A stretch of DNA of 64,000 bases. Origin: Gimesia fumaroli. Lineage in GTDB: Bacteria; Planctomycetota; Planctomycetia; Planctomycetales; Planctomycetaceae. Where the stretch lies: contig NZ_CP037452.1 of NCBI RefSeq assembly GCF_007754425.1, positions 1,018,501 through 1,082,500 of the forward strand, read 5' to 3'. The position numbers and the translations under genes were made by a program. Shown one piece after another: positions 33,673 through 43,341 of the stretch. Numbering within the stretch: position 1 is the stretch's first letter; each line of letters starts with the position of its first letter. A model generated the notes under the pieces. The model had not been told where the DNA came from. It was given only the letters and a program-made list of their open reading frames with translations, and searched no databases.

Positions 33673-35187
33673 TCAGGAACCTGGCTGATCTGAGTCGATC
33701 CAGTGGATATGTAAGTCGGGCAGACTCTTTTTTAACTGCAGACAACAGGTGGGCGGGAGTCCTGAATCATTGAGAGCCAGATATCGCAATTGCGTCAGCT
33801 GCCCCAGCAGATTGGCACTCGCTTGATCAAGCGGGATCGCGGAGAGCTGCAGTTGCCGAAGTTGAGGCAGTTCTGAAAGGACTTGAATTCCTTTTGAAGT
33901 CAATCGCCGCGGGTGAGACGCTGGTGCCGTTAGAGTCAGGCTCAGTTGAGTCAGTCGTTTCAAGCCAGACAGGTGGTTCACATTTTCATCCGTCAGTGTG
34001 CTCATCTCCAGCGACAAACCCTCCAGATTAGTGAGCTGGCCGATCATTTCCAGAACATCGCCGGTTACAGAAGGTATCTCGGACAGTTCTAGATATTTGA
34101 GTTGTGTCAGTGAGGAGATTACCTCTAAACTTTTTTTAACAGGAATTCGAGTCAAATTCAGACTGGTTAAATTCTGTAAGTGCGACAGTGCCTCTAAACC
34201 TTCATCTAAGGGGATCTGTGTCAGAACCAGTCTGGTCAGATTCTGTAGATGCTTCAGTTCTCGAAAACCGTGATTGGTCATCTGAACTTCTCTTAATCGG
34301 AGATACTGTAGTCCGTGCAGTTCTCCCATTGCTGCCATCGCGTCATTATTCAGATCTGTAAATTCAACCCAAAATTCTGAAAGCCTGGGAAAAGACGTGA
34401 GGTGACGATAGGACTGGTTGGAAAACATCGTATTTCGAAGATGGAAATTCTGTAATCGGGGAAGTCCCGAAAGTCGTTCCATTCCCCGTTCGGAAAGCTG
34501 TGTATCTTGAAATGACAAATTCGTGACCTGATCCAGTTCACGGATCGCTTCACAGAAATCGTCTGTCTGATCCGCCTCGAAGATAAATACGTTAAAATTC
34601 AAGGCACCATGTTTCACCCCGGCACACATCCGGATCTGTTCACTGCGCAATCGCTCCAATGCCTGTCGTTGATTGGGTGGCAGCAACAGGTCTTCGAACG
34701 CAATGCCGCCGTCCAGCAAGATCCCCTGGTTGGCCGTGAGTGCTTTCAGACGCTGTTGATATTCCAGATCATCATTGTCATCACCTGAGACAAAAACCTG
34801 TCCTGAATTCAAGGCACGTAGAGTGTTCACAATGCTGCGGATCAGTTCAAAATCGGTTTGTACTTTTGATTGCAGGAAGACTCTGGAAACAGAGACCATG
34901 CCCTTGAACACTTCCCGTTGATCTTCGAACGGAATAGCAATCTCCCGAGCAGGTCCCAGTAATGCTTCGCGTTCGTCAATTTCCTGTTCGAGTCGTTTCT
35001 GAATAATGAGCGGCTTCCCTTTGGCAGCGCATTGGTCAGCGAACTCCTGGACCGTTTTTCGTCGACGTGCATGGTAATTCTCTGCCGTCACCTGAGTGCC
35101 GGGGAATTGTTTTGTCAACTCCGCAATGATCGCGTCATGATCTAATAGATGACGCCGGCCTGGCGTTTCCAGTCGAATCGTAATCAT
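33673..35187 (-). CDS. Leucine-rich repeat protein
   Basis: About 504 residues from ATG 35187 (MITIRLETPGRRHL); an in-frame ATG at 35379 has no ribosome site and the added stretch is Trp-rich, so the shorter form is preferred with moderate confidence. The N-terminal 170 residues are a mixed domain of unknown family. From about residue 195 on there are some twelve LRR-like units (LQNLTRLVLTQIPLDEGLEA, LSHLQNLTSLNLTRIPVKKS, LTQLKYLELSEIP). No signal peptide in the short form, so cytoplasmic. Interaction protein; partner unknown. Confidence 0.75.
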   Translation of the reverse strand: MITIRLETPGRRHLLDHDAIIAELTKQFPGTQVTAENYHARRRKTVQEFADQCAAKGKPLIIQKRLEQEIDEREALLGPAREIAIPFEDQREVFKGMVSVSRVFLQSKVQTDFELIRSIVNTLRALNSGQVFVSGDDNDDLEYQQRLKALTANQGILLDGGIAFEDLLLPPNQRQALERLRSEQIRMCAGVKHGALNFNVFIFEADQTDDFCEAIRELDQVTNLSFQDTQLSERGMERLSGLPRLQNFHLRNTMFSNQSYRHLTSFPRLSEFWVEFTDLNNDAMAAMGELHGLQYLRLREVQMTNHGFRELKHLQNLTRLVLTQIPLDEGLEALSHLQNLTSLNLTRIPVKKSLEVISSLTQLKYLELSEIPSVTGDVLEMIGQLTNLEGLSLEMSTLTDENVNHLSGLKRLTQLSLTLTAPASHPRRLTSKGIQVLSELPQLRQLQLSAIPLDQASANLLGQLTQLRYLALNDSGLPPTCCLQLKKSLPDLHIHWIDSDQPGS

Positions 35188-35417
35188 CGGCTTCTCAGAA
35201 AGGGGGATGTTTTTGTCAAAAGTATCTGCCCAGCTCCGTCGCAACGAGCCATTATACCAGATACGATCTCGCCAGAGAATGAAATTCCCGAGAACCATTT
35301 CACTCCGTTCTGTGAAATCCCACAAAACCCAATTCCCTGTTCTTTTCCCGGTTGTCGCTGTTTCTAAAGCGGATACCATGCTAAAACAGACACCGGTATT
35401 TCAGGGATTTTCAGAAA

Positions 35418-36506
35418 ATGAATCAGACAGATAAAGCAACAAATCAGACGCATTCGCTGCCCAACGGTGAGACCATGTACGCAGCGCTGGTCCAGCGGGA
35501 CAGCCGCTTTGAAGGCGTCTTCGTGGCGGCGATTCGGACGACGGGGATTTTCTGTCGGCCCTCCTGTTCGGCGCGCAAGCCGAAGCCGGAGAATGTGGAA
35601 TATTTTCCCGATGCGAAAACCGCGCTCGCCAATGGTTACCGGGAATGCAAAATCTGTCGGCCGCTGGTGGCGCTGGGATCGACGCCCGACTGGCTGCAGC
35701 CGTTGATTGAAGAGGTTGAGCAAGACACCACCATTCGGCTGCAGGCCGAAGATTTGCGGGAACGGGGTCTCGATCCGGTACGCGTGCGTCGCTGGTTTCA
35801 GAAACTGCACGGCATGAGCTTTGCCGCCTATTTGCGCATGCGGCGCATTAATCAGGCCTTCAGTCAGATTCAACACAAAACGCCGGTCACCGACGCTGCT
35901 TTTCAGAGCGGCTACGAATCGCTTAGCGGGTTCGGCGAAGGCTTCAAGAAAACGATGGGTACGGCACCCGCCAAAAGTAAAGGTCAGCAGGTGATCGCCG
36001 TCAGCCGGATCTTGACCCCCCTCGGTCCGATGCTGGCGGGCGCGACGGAACAGGGAATCTGCCTGCTCGAATTCACCGATCGACGGATGCTGGAAACACA
36101 ACTCGACCGATTACAAAAACGGCTCAACGCCAAAGCACTGCCCGGCGACAGTCCCTTCTTCAATCGACTGGAGGGACAACTCCGTGACTACTTTACCGGT
36201 AAGCGAACGGAATTCGATCTCCCACTGATCACACCGGGCACCGAGTTTCAGCAGAAAGTCTGGGCGGCACTGCAAACCATTCCCTGTGGCGAAACCCGCT
36301 CGTATTCCGAACAGGCGGAAATCATCGGCCAGCCAACAGCAGTCCGCGCCGTCGCCCGCGCCAACGGGGATAACCGGATCGCGATTTTGATTCCCTGCCA
36401 CCGCGTCATCGGCGCCGACGGCAGCCTGACCGGTTACGGCGGCGGTTTATGGCGCAAGAAACGACTGTTAGAAATTGAACATGCCGACGTAGTAAAGCCA
36501 AAGTAA
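35418..36506 (+). CDS. ada: Ada: DNA alkylation repair protein and transcriptional activator
   Basis: 362 residues with the full Ada layout. The N-terminal methyl-phosphotriester domain has Cys46, Cys50, Cys77 and Cys80 (GIFCRPSCS and GYRECKICRP), the zinc and acceptor cysteines. Residues 105-185 are the AraC-type helix-turn-helix. The C-terminal O6-methylguanine methyltransferase has the active Cys327 in IPCHRV and the GYGGGLWRK signature. It removes methyl groups from DNA and, when methylated, activates the adaptive response. Divergent from the LRR gene; the short gap must carry its promoter. A later in-frame ATG at 35475 is a less likely start. Confidence 0.95.
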   Translation: MNQTDKATNQTHSLPNGETMYAALVQRDSRFEGVFVAAIRTTGIFCRPSCSARKPKPENVEYFPDAKTALANGYRECKICRPLVALGSTPDWLQPLIEEVEQDTTIRLQAEDLRERGLDPVRVRRWFQKLHGMSFAAYLRMRRINQAFSQIQHKTPVTDAAFQSGYESLSGFGEGFKKTMGTAPAKSKGQQVIAVSRILTPLGPMLAGATEQGICLLEFTDRRMLETQLDRLQKRLNAKALPGDSPFFNRLEGQLRDYFTGKRTEFDLPLITPGTEFQQKVWAALQTIPCGETRSYSEQAEIIGQPTAVRAVARANGDNRIAILIPCHRVIGADGSLTGYGGGLWRKKRLLEIEHADVVKPK

Positions 36507-36542
36507 GCGGGGCATTCGAGCCGACGTTCGTTTTTTCAAAGC

Positions 36543-36574
36543 TGTAGGGGGAGACCCGTGTGTCTCCCCGCGGG
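36543..36574 (+). repeat. Dispersed repeat family A, copy 5
   Basis: TGTAGGGGGAGACC-x-GTGTGTCTCCCCGCGGG; left member of a second inverted pair. Confidence 0.8.
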
Positions 36575-36653
36575 GTTCGCGAGTTTTTGATTGCTCGTTT
36601 GAACTGTTAACCTGGTGCCCTTGATTGATTCAATCTGGATCGCACCTCTCGCG

Positions 36654-36680
36654 GCGGGCGGACACATGGATCCGCCCCTA
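36654..36680 (-). repeat. Dispersed repeat family A, copy 6
   Basis: Minus strand reads TAGGGGCGGATCC-x-ATGTGTCCGCCCGC; inverted partner of copy 5, 79 bp away. Confidence 0.8.
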
Positions 36681-36722
36681 TCGAATCTGCGAAGCGAGCT
36701 TAGACAAGGTTCACTGCTCACG

Positions 36723-37265
36723 TTACTCACTCGGCTTGCCGTCACCCCAGTGCTTCTGATTGAACTCTTCCGATCGGCCGCGGGGGATCGTCAGCGTGTT
36801 CCAGTGGTCGCCGGCCTGGATGCGGGCGACTTGCACGATCTGTCCCACGTGATAACAGGTATGGCCCAGTGAGCGCTGGATTGCCAGCGGCACCGTGTGT
36901 GCTTCGCCGCGGATATAAACGGTTTTTTCCAGATCGTCCGGCGTCAGACTTTTAAGCGAATCCAGCAGAACCGACCAGCCCCGCTCCCAGTACGCCAGCA
37001 ACTCTGCGCGTTCGGGAAACGTATCGATAAATTCATCGTCCCGCTGGCGGTCCGGCTTCTCGCCGTCGGTCGTCAGGAAATCGGTCCAGCGCGAAATCAG
37101 ATTCCCGGCGACGTGCTTCATAATCACGGCAATGGAGTTGGTATTCTCATCCAGCGCGACGCGCAGCCCGTCATCTGCAACCTGCTCGATGGCACGCTCC
37201 GCCATTTTTTGATTGGTTTCGAACGTGTTGATGGTGGCTGATAGAAAAGAGGCCGTCGAGTCCAT
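36723..37265 (-). CDS. DUF1572 family protein (DinB-like fold)
   Basis: 180 residues. A four-helix bundle with NTNSIAVIMKHVAGNLISRW (about 40-59) giving the first metal His and SLGHTCYHVGQIVQVARI (about 132-149) giving the His pair; these are the DinB-superfamily triad. The closing TIPRGRSEEFNQKHWG is typical of DUF1572. Likely a cytoplasmic metalloprotein using a thiol cofactor; the substrate is unknown. The third DinB-fold protein in this window. Confidence 0.82.
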   Translation of the reverse strand: MDSTASFLSATINTFETNQKMAERAIEQVADDGLRVALDENTNSIAVIMKHVAGNLISRWTDFLTTDGEKPDRQRDDEFIDTFPERAELLAYWERGWSVLLDSLKSLTPDDLEKTVYIRGEAHTVPLAIQRSLGHTCYHVGQIVQVARIQAGDHWNTLTIPRGRSEEFNQKHWGDGKPSE

Positions 37266-37418
37266 CGTATCTCCTGTGGTTTTGTTGCATGGCTTGTTTT
37301 GATTTATCTTACTGACTGGAAGGAATGGTTGCCACCATCCAGAAATGCTTCACGCGGAATGCAGGTTTTGCTGATGAATGTCTGTTTTTGTTATACCCCT
37401 TTCCCGTATAATCAATTC

Positions 37419-38975
37419 ATGCAGAGCAGATCTCGAACTATTGTAGCGTTGTTTGCAGTGGCCGCGTTGGTTGGCGGCGTCTGTTTCCTGACAATGCGCG
37501 ATAACCAGGTGGAACAAGTCGTTCCACAAGCAGCACCTCTGCCCACGCCCACGTCGCAGGCTACATTGATCAAACTCAAGCAGCTGGGGGCGCGCTGGAA
37601 ACGGAACCAACACGGGCAGGTCAACTGGTTGGATCTCAAACATTTACCCATTGCCGATGATGACCTGGTGATCCTGCAGGAATTACCGGAAGTTCGATTC
37701 GTGCATCTGCGCGCCATCCAGCGGGCGAAAGGGAACCACTTCACGAATGCCGGACTGCGTCATCTGTTATGCCTGAAAAAACTAGAAGCGCTCGACCTGA
37801 GTGCGAACCATCATCTGACAAGTGAATGCTTTGAAACGCTGAAGCAGTTGAAGGGGCTGAAGAGTCTCAATCTGGAATACACATCATTCGCTGAAGCCGA
37901 TTTACCGGAACTATGCCAGCTTAAGAGTCTGGAGATTCTTCACGTCCCTCAACTTCCATTAAATGGAACGACGATTGGCTACTTCGAGCAAATGCCGCTA
38001 CGGGAATTGTGGGGCATTTCCAATCGTAATTCCGATTACACATTTCAGTTTCTTCCCAGACTGACGCATCTGGAAAAACTGCTCTTCCAGGCGGACGTGT
38101 ATGTCAAAGATACCGATCTGGTCTACCTGCGGCACCTCAAGAAAATAAAGACGTTAAAGGTCGTTTTAACAAAAGGTTTTCGTGATACGTCGCAGTTAAA
38201 GCAACTGCAGGATTTACGGGAACTGGAATATCTGTCTCTCGGACAGAAAGAGGTATTCGTCGATTCGTTCGACAATTCCGGTCTGCTGGCGCTGGCTAAG
38301 CTACCGGCTCTGAAAAAAATCGAAGCCGCGCGTGTTGATGATCGTTATCTGGAAGCCATCAGTCACTGCGCTCAGCTCACCGAACTTGATTTGACGGGAT
38401 ATGGGAATCAAATCACACCGGAAGGGCTTACATGTCTGAAAAACATGCGCAGTTTGAAAAGCATCGACCTGGAACGCCCTTTGGCACGCCACAAAACATT
38501 CGAAGCGCTGGGGCAGGTACCCTCGCTGGAACGCATTGCATTGAGCGGGTGGGTCTGGAGATACAGGGGGAAATCGCCGCCCCCTGTTGGCAACGCTCCT
38601 CTGTTTGAAATGAGCAGCCTGAAACATTTACAGCAAATGCCCCATTTGAAGGAGCTCAAGCTCGATTATCTGGATCTCACTGACGAAGCGCTCAAGCATA
38701 TTGGTGAATGTAAAACGTTAGAAGGTCTTTCGCTGATCAATTCCAATATCACCAATGCGGGGCTATTGCAGTTGCGAGATCTAGCCCATCTGAAAAACCT
38801 GGATCTGACAGGCAGCAAAATTGACCTCGAAGCCGCTTATCAACTGCATCAATTCATTCCCGACTGCGTCATCGAAGATATCTGGTTTGCCGGGGGAGGA
38901 AAGATGCCCCCCTTTCTGACAGATCTGCAGGAGTGGAAAACGTTCCGGAGAAAACTTCACTATGAACTGGACTGA
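37419..38975 (+). CDS. Membrane-anchored leucine-rich repeat protein
   Basis: 518 residues from ATG 37419 (MQSRSRTIVALFAVAALVGG); the frame extends to 37299 but that part lacks a leader and is not used. A membrane helix or signal anchor is at about 7-23. After a Pro-rich linker (40-55), LRR units fill most of the chain: GLRHLLCLKKLEALDLSANH, LKQLKGLKSLNLEYTSF, LRDLAHLKNLDLTGSKI. Unlike the 33673 protein, it is anchored and probably faces the periplasm. Partner unknown. Confidence 0.8.
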   Translation: MQSRSRTIVALFAVAALVGGVCFLTMRDNQVEQVVPQAAPLPTPTSQATLIKLKQLGARWKRNQHGQVNWLDLKHLPIADDDLVILQELPEVRFVHLRAIQRAKGNHFTNAGLRHLLCLKKLEALDLSANHHLTSECFETLKQLKGLKSLNLEYTSFAEADLPELCQLKSLEILHVPQLPLNGTTIGYFEQMPLRELWGISNRNSDYTFQFLPRLTHLEKLLFQADVYVKDTDLVYLRHLKKIKTLKVVLTKGFRDTSQLKQLQDLRELEYLSLGQKEVFVDSFDNSGLLALAKLPALKKIEAARVDDRYLEAISHCAQLTELDLTGYGNQITPEGLTCLKNMRSLKSIDLERPLARHKTFEALGQVPSLERIALSGWVWRYRGKSPPPVGNAPLFEMSSLKHLQQMPHLKELKLDYLDLTDEALKHIGECKTLEGLSLINSNITNAGLLQLRDLAHLKNLDLTGSKIDLEAAYQLHQFIPDCVIEDIWFAGGGKMPPFLTDLQEWKTFRRKLHYELD

Positions 38976-39020
38976 AAACGTTTTCAGGAACGAGTTATCA
39001 AAATTTATGAGGATTTACGA

Positions 39021-39263
39021 ATGTCAAAAATGAATCCATGGATGTTGTTAGTGACTGCAGTCTTCTTCTCAATCGCAATCTATTTTAGCGACGGGGGCGG
39101 AGGACTATTCGCTGTTGGCTTGCTTGTCTTGTTCAATCTGGTCACCCTTTTTCTGTTACAGCAACAGAAAGAAAACGCGGAACTCCGATCACGGCTGGAT
39201 GCGCTGGAAGGCAAAGCAACCGTGGAGACCATGCCCGAAAATCGGGCAGTCAATCCGGTTTGA
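39021..39263 (+). CDS. Small membrane protein with coiled-coil tail
   Basis: 80 residues. Two hydrophobic helices at about 7-22 and 28-46, then a short polar coiled coil (QQQKENAELRSRLDALEG). GAGG lies upstream of the ATG. No family recognised; it follows the LRR gene by 45 bp and may be cotranscribed. Confidence 0.6.
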   Translation: MSKMNPWMLLVTAVFFSIAIYFSDGGGGLFAVGLLVLFNLVTLFLLQQQKENAELRSRLDALEGKATVETMPENRAVNPV

Positions 39264-39284
39264 AGGAGGCGAAGATAACGGCCT

Positions 39285-40406
39285 TTAGATCTCCGCGGTC
39301 ACACCCCGGTACGTAATTTTAATCCCCTTGGCGGCGAATTTTTCGGACAGGTGCGGGATGTCGTTGTTGTGCACGAGCACAATCACCGCGTCGCCTTCCA
39401 GCAGTTTGGTATCGGGGGAGAGATCCTGTTCAACTTCGCCGTCGGCCCGGCGGATGGCGACCACCAGAAAGCCGCGGTCGCTGCGGACTTCGATTTTATC
39501 CAGCGTTTTGTTCGCGAATGTCGAGTCCTTCGTCACCTGTAATTCTTCGAACTGCAGGCCGAAATGCCCCAGTTCGTCTTTGATCGCGCCCTCACTGGTG
39601 AGCTGTTCCAGCATGTTTTCCGTTGTGGGCCGCATGATGAGCTGTGCGACTTTAGAGGCACCGATGGCGGTTGGCAGCACAACCCGATTGGCACCGCAGC
39701 CGATCAGCTTTTTCTCGGTCTTGGGGTTTTCGCCGCGGGCAATGATCATGACATCGGGGTTCATCTCACGGGCGGTGATGGTGACGAACACGTTCGTTGC
39801 GTCGGCCGAGAGCACTGTTGCCAGTACCGCCGCCCGACGGATGCCCGCCTGTTCCAGGATATATTCTTCGGAGGCGTCGCCGTTAATTACCCAGTAGCCT
39901 TGATCCTCGGCTGCCTTCAGGCGACGTTCATCGCAGTCAATGACTACAAACGGTTTCTTCGCGGCGAACAGATTTTTTGCCAGGATCGAACCCATGCGGC
40001 CGACGCCGCAGATAATGGTATGGCCTTGCAGACGTTCAATTTCTTTTGTCATTCTTCTCGCTCCCAGTGCCCGGTTAAGTTCGCCGTCAATCACCATCTG
40101 CATAAAGCCTCCGATGGTATAGATCACCGCGCCATAGCCGGCGATGATCACCATGATCGTGAGTGCCCGCAGCCCAGACGATTCGATGGGCTGTACTTCG
40201 CCGTAACCGACGCCAAAAATGGTGATGATCACCATGTAGATCGAATCTTCCAGTTTCCAGCCGGCAGAGACGTAGCCGATGACTGCGACCAGACAGATGA
40301 AAAAAAACAGCGCAATTCCAGTGATGATCTTACGGAATGGCCTGGAATGCACCTGACTGTTTCGCTGACTCGCATCTGAAGAGAATAAAGATTCAGAATC
40401 GGTCAT
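39285..40406 (-). CDS. Potassium channel protein with TrkA-N/TrkA-C (RCK) domains
   Basis: 373 residues. Two membrane helices (about 26-48 and 80-105) flank a pore loop ending FGVGYGEV (about 64-71), a K+ selectivity filter close to the usual TVGYGD. The RCK domain starts HTIICGVGRMGSILAKNLFA (about 128-147), with the nucleotide-binding GxGxxG and an acid at VVIDCDE. A TrkA-C domain ends the chain (LLEGDAVIVLVHNND). This is the Kch/MthK layout: a ligand-gated inner-membrane channel. Convergent with the small protein gene at 39021. Confidence 0.92.
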   Translation of the reverse strand: MTDSESLFSSDASQRNSQVHSRPFRKIITGIALFFFICLVAVIGYVSAGWKLEDSIYMVIITIFGVGYGEVQPIESSGLRALTIMVIIAGYGAVIYTIGGFMQMVIDGELNRALGARRMTKEIERLQGHTIICGVGRMGSILAKNLFAAKKPFVVIDCDERRLKAAEDQGYWVINGDASEEYILEQAGIRRAAVLATVLSADATNVFVTITAREMNPDVMIIARGENPKTEKKLIGCGANRVVLPTAIGASKVAQLIMRPTTENMLEQLTSEGAIKDELGHFGLQFEELQVTKDSTFANKTLDKIEVRSDRGFLVVAIRRADGEVEQDLSPDTKLLEGDAVIVLVHNNDIPHLSEKFAAKGIKITYRGVTAEI

Positions 40407-40462
40407 AGTCGCTTTCTCTGTCGCCGGGCTGAGGTGATCCGTTTTTTAACGCGTCACACAGG

Positions 40463-40505
40463 AACAGAGCCGACCCAGAATTGGGATTCCTGGTCGGCTC
40501 TGGTT
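40463..40505 (-). terminator. Hairpin after glnN
   Basis: CAGAGCCGACC (40465-40475) pairs with GGTCGGCTCTG (40492-40502). It lies just past the glnN stop on the minus strand; the T tract is weak. Confidence 0.65.
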
Positions 40506-40533
40506 CACAGACTCAATTGTTAACTCGTCACTG

Positions 40534-42783
40534 TTACTTGATGAACAGCATTTCCTGGTAGGTGGGTAGTGGCCAGAGATCGTCGGCTACAATTCCTTCC
40601 AGTTCATCGGCTACCGCACGCACCTTATTCATCAGAGGCAGGATTGTGTGGCAGTAGTAATTGGCTTCTGCGAGCAGATCTTCCGATCCGTTTTCTTCAG
40701 CAGCCGCTTCCAGTTCGGCGATACCGTCCTGCATGGATTTGACCAGTTCGGTGATATTGTCCAACGTGTTGGTATCAAAATCATACCCCAGCATTTTCAG
40801 GTTGGCACAATTGGTCACCAGTTCGCTTTGATAACGAATGGCTGCAGGGAAGATCAAAGTCTTTGCCATTTTAATCGTCAGGTTCAATTCGACCTTGATC
40901 GACATGCAGTACTGTTCCAGGTAGGTTTCCAGTCGGCTTTCCAGTTCGCGTTCCGACAGGACTTCGTATTTGGTAAACAGTTCTTTGACTTCTTCAGTCT
41001 GAAGAATCGGCAAAGCATCGGCGGTAGTCTTCAGATTCAACAGACCCCGTTTTTCTGCTTCGGCATGCCATTCATCACTGTATCCATCGCCATTGAAGAT
41101 GATGGAACCATGCTCATTCATGATCTCCGTCAGCAGTTTCTGCAATTCGCCGTGCAGTTTGTCAGGATCACCACCAGTGGCTTCTTCCAGCTTGGTTGCA
41201 CAGTATTCCAGTGAATCAGCAACGATGGTATTCATCGCGACCAATGGACCGGCGATTGACTGGTTGGAACCAACGGCACGGAATTCAAATCGGTTGCCGG
41301 TGAAGGCGAACGGACTGGTTCGGTTTCGGTCGCCGGCATCTTTCGGCAGTGGTGGCAGAACATCGGCACCCACGGTCAACGTTCCCTTGGGGATCGATGA
41401 GTTAGCACCACCTGCTTTGATCTGTTCGAAGACGTCGGTTAACTGATCGCCCAGGAAGATTGAGATGATCGCCGGTGGAGCTTCGTTGGCACCCAGACGA
41501 TGATCGTTTGAAGCAGATGCGACAACGGCTCGCAGCAGGCCCTGGAATTTATGGACGGCACGAATGACGGCACCACAGAACAACAGGAACTGGGCGTTTT
41601 CGTGTGGTGTGTCACCGGGATCAAGCAGGTTACCCTGTGAGGCACTGCCCATGGACCAGTTAACATGCTTTCCGGAACCGTTTACACCAGCGAACGGTTT
41701 TTCGTGTGTCAGGCAGACCATGCCGTGCTTTTCTGCAGTACGACGCAGTGTGGTCATCAGCAGTTGTTGATGGTCCGTCGCGATGTTTGCTGATTCAAAC
41801 ATTGGTGCAATTTCGTATTGCCCGGGTGCCACTTCGTTGTGACGGGTTTTGACGGGAATTCCGAGTTTAAACAGTTCGCGTTCGGCTTCAAACATGAAGG
41901 CCAGCACACGGTCGGGAATCGCACCAAAATAGTGGTCATCAAATTCCTGCCCTTTGGGAGGCTTCGCACCGAACAGTGTTCGTCCCGCATTGAGCAGGTC
42001 GGGGCGTGCAAAATAGAAATTACGGTCAACCAGGAAGTATTCCTGCTCAGGACCTGCGGTGGACGAAACCAGATCGCCAGAAGTGTGGCCGAACAGTTTT
42101 AAGATACGTTGTGCTTGAATATTCAACGCCTGCATGGAACGCAGTACGGGAGTCTTCTTGTCGAGGGCTTCGCCTGTCCAGGAGACAAAAGCCGTGGGAA
42201 TGCAGAGTGTCGTTCCGTTGGAGTTTTCCAGGATGTAAGCCGGGCTGGTCACGTCCCAGATTGTGTAACCGCGGGCTTCAAATGTGACACGGATACCGCC
42301 GGTAGGGAAGCTCGAACCATCGGGTTCACCCTGGATCAACTGAGAACCGCTGAATTCCGCAATCGCACCGCCGTCACCATCTGGTGATAGGAAGCTGTCG
42401 TGTTTTTCAGCGGTCGAACCGGTTAAGGGATAGAAGACGTGTGCATAATGGGTGGCCCCTTTTTCGATGGCCCAGTCTTTCATGGCGGATGCGACAACGT
42501 CTGCGGTAGAGCAGTCGAGTTTCTGGCCCTCTTCAATCGTGCTGACCAATTTCTTGTAGGTTTCCTTAGGCAACCGTTTTTTCATGGCGTTCTTGGAAAA
42601 CACGTTAGCGTTGAAGAGTTGTCCCGTAGGAGTCTGCTGAAAATTCATTGGCGGGTGAGTCGGCTGGTAGTTGGTCACAGCCGAGATCGCAGCCGAGCGA
42701 GCAGAACTCAGGGTAGTTTTGCTTCCATTGCTGGCACCAGTAAAAGTTGCAGACGAATTGGAACTTGAAATTTCTGTGTTCAC
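40534..42783 (-). CDS. glnN: Glutamine synthetase, type III
   Basis: 749 residues, the length of GSIII enzymes (about 700-750), against about 470 for GSI. The start is a GTG at 42783 preceded by AAAAGGT. GSIII markers: [15 protein letters not shown] near 270, [15 protein letters not shown] (about 329) and [20 protein letters not shown] near 370 with the catalytic NGSGKH segment, then [20 protein letters not shown] near 496-515. It makes glutamine from glutamate, ammonia and ATP. Monocistronic with a hairpin terminator; the 558-bp region upstream is non-coding and may hold its nitrogen control. Confidence 0.96.
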   Translation of the reverse strand: MNTEISSSNSSATFTGASNGSKTTLSSARSAAISAVTNYQPTHPPMNFQQTPTGQLFNANVFSKNAMKKRLPKETYKKLVSTIEEGQKLDCSTADVVASAMKDWAIEKGATHYAHVFYPLTGSTAEKHDSFLSPDGDGGAIAEFSGSQLIQGEPDGSSFPTGGIRVTFEARGYTIWDVTSPAYILENSNGTTLCIPTAFVSWTGEALDKKTPVLRSMQALNIQAQRILKLFGHTSGDLVSSTAGPEQEYFLVDRNFYFARPDLLNAGRTLFGAKPPKGQEFDDHYFGAIPDRVLAFMFEAERELFKLGIPVKTRHNEVAPGQYEIAPMFESANIATDHQQLLMTTLRRTAEKHGMVCLTHEKPFAGVNGSGKHVNWSMGSASQGNLLDPGDTPHENAQFLLFCGAVIRAVHKFQGLLRAVVASASNDHRLGANEAPPAIISIFLGDQLTDVFEQIKAGGANSSIPKGTLTVGADVLPPLPKDAGDRNRTSPFAFTGNRFEFRAVGSNQSIAGPLVAMNTIVADSLEYCATKLEEATGGDPDKLHGELQKLLTEIMNEHGSIIFNGDGYSDEWHAEAEKRGLLNLKTTADALPILQTEEVKELFTKYEVLSERELESRLETYLEQYCMSIKVELNLTIKMAKTLIFPAAIRYQSELVTNCANLKMLGYDFDTNTLDNITELVKSMQDGIAELEAAAEENGSEDLLAEANYYCHTILPLMNKVRAVADELEGIVADDLWPLPTYQEMLFIK

Positions 42784-43341
42784 TTTTTTACCTTTTCATT
42801 GGGCGAAAATACTACTTAGGATTTGACGTATGCGGGAAACCAGGCAGCTGACGCAGAACGGCTTTCACATTGTTTTGTGAAAAATCGATTGCGTTTTTTA
42901 CAATCAGCGAAAGTACCGGGCTTGGGTTACTGATCGTATGTGACATGCACTGGCACGAAATTGCTCAGAACTCCCGAAAAAACAACGCATTCGAATGATT
43001 TGAGCAGAATATGTGCCAAATTATTTGCGGATCTCTGTTTTACTCGGGTTCGCGTATCAGCACCAGCGACAGGGACCGCAATTTGAGGGAGTTCCCTTAT
43101 GAAATCGCAGCCAACCCTACATTTTCTACTGGGAATTCTGCTGTTTTCAGACCCCTTACCTAATCAGAAGCGATCCTGTTTTTTTCAGCCATTTATGGGG
43201 TCTATTCCTGAGGTTACTTTATAAAGTCCCCCTGTTGCTCATTTGAAATGCATGACCTGCCTTCGTAAGCAGCAGAGTGCCTTTGGGGGCAGGCAGGTCT
43301 TTGCAGAAATTTCGAGTCGCGAAATGGGCGATTCCACATTG
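42784..43341. other. Long intergenic region upstream of glnN
   Basis: 558 bp without a credible gene. The glnN promoter must lie here. It contains a hairpin at 43254-43299 next to the end of the EEP gene. I saw no riboswitch I could name. Confidence 0.55.
43254..43299 (-). terminator. Hairpin downstream of the frameshifted EEP gene
   Basis: GACCTGCCT (43254-43262) pairs with AGGCAGGTC (43291-43299) around a 28-base loop. Confidence 0.45.

Noticed and set aside
39564..40379. 271-codon plus-strand frame opposite the potassium channel gene
   Set aside because: Antisense to a clearly recognised protein; its sequence is His- and Asp-rich, as expected from the reverse complement.
42951..42964. 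TGGCAC with TTGC downstream, like a sigma-54 promoter near glnN
   Set aside because: The GG to GC spacing is one base short and it points away from glnN.
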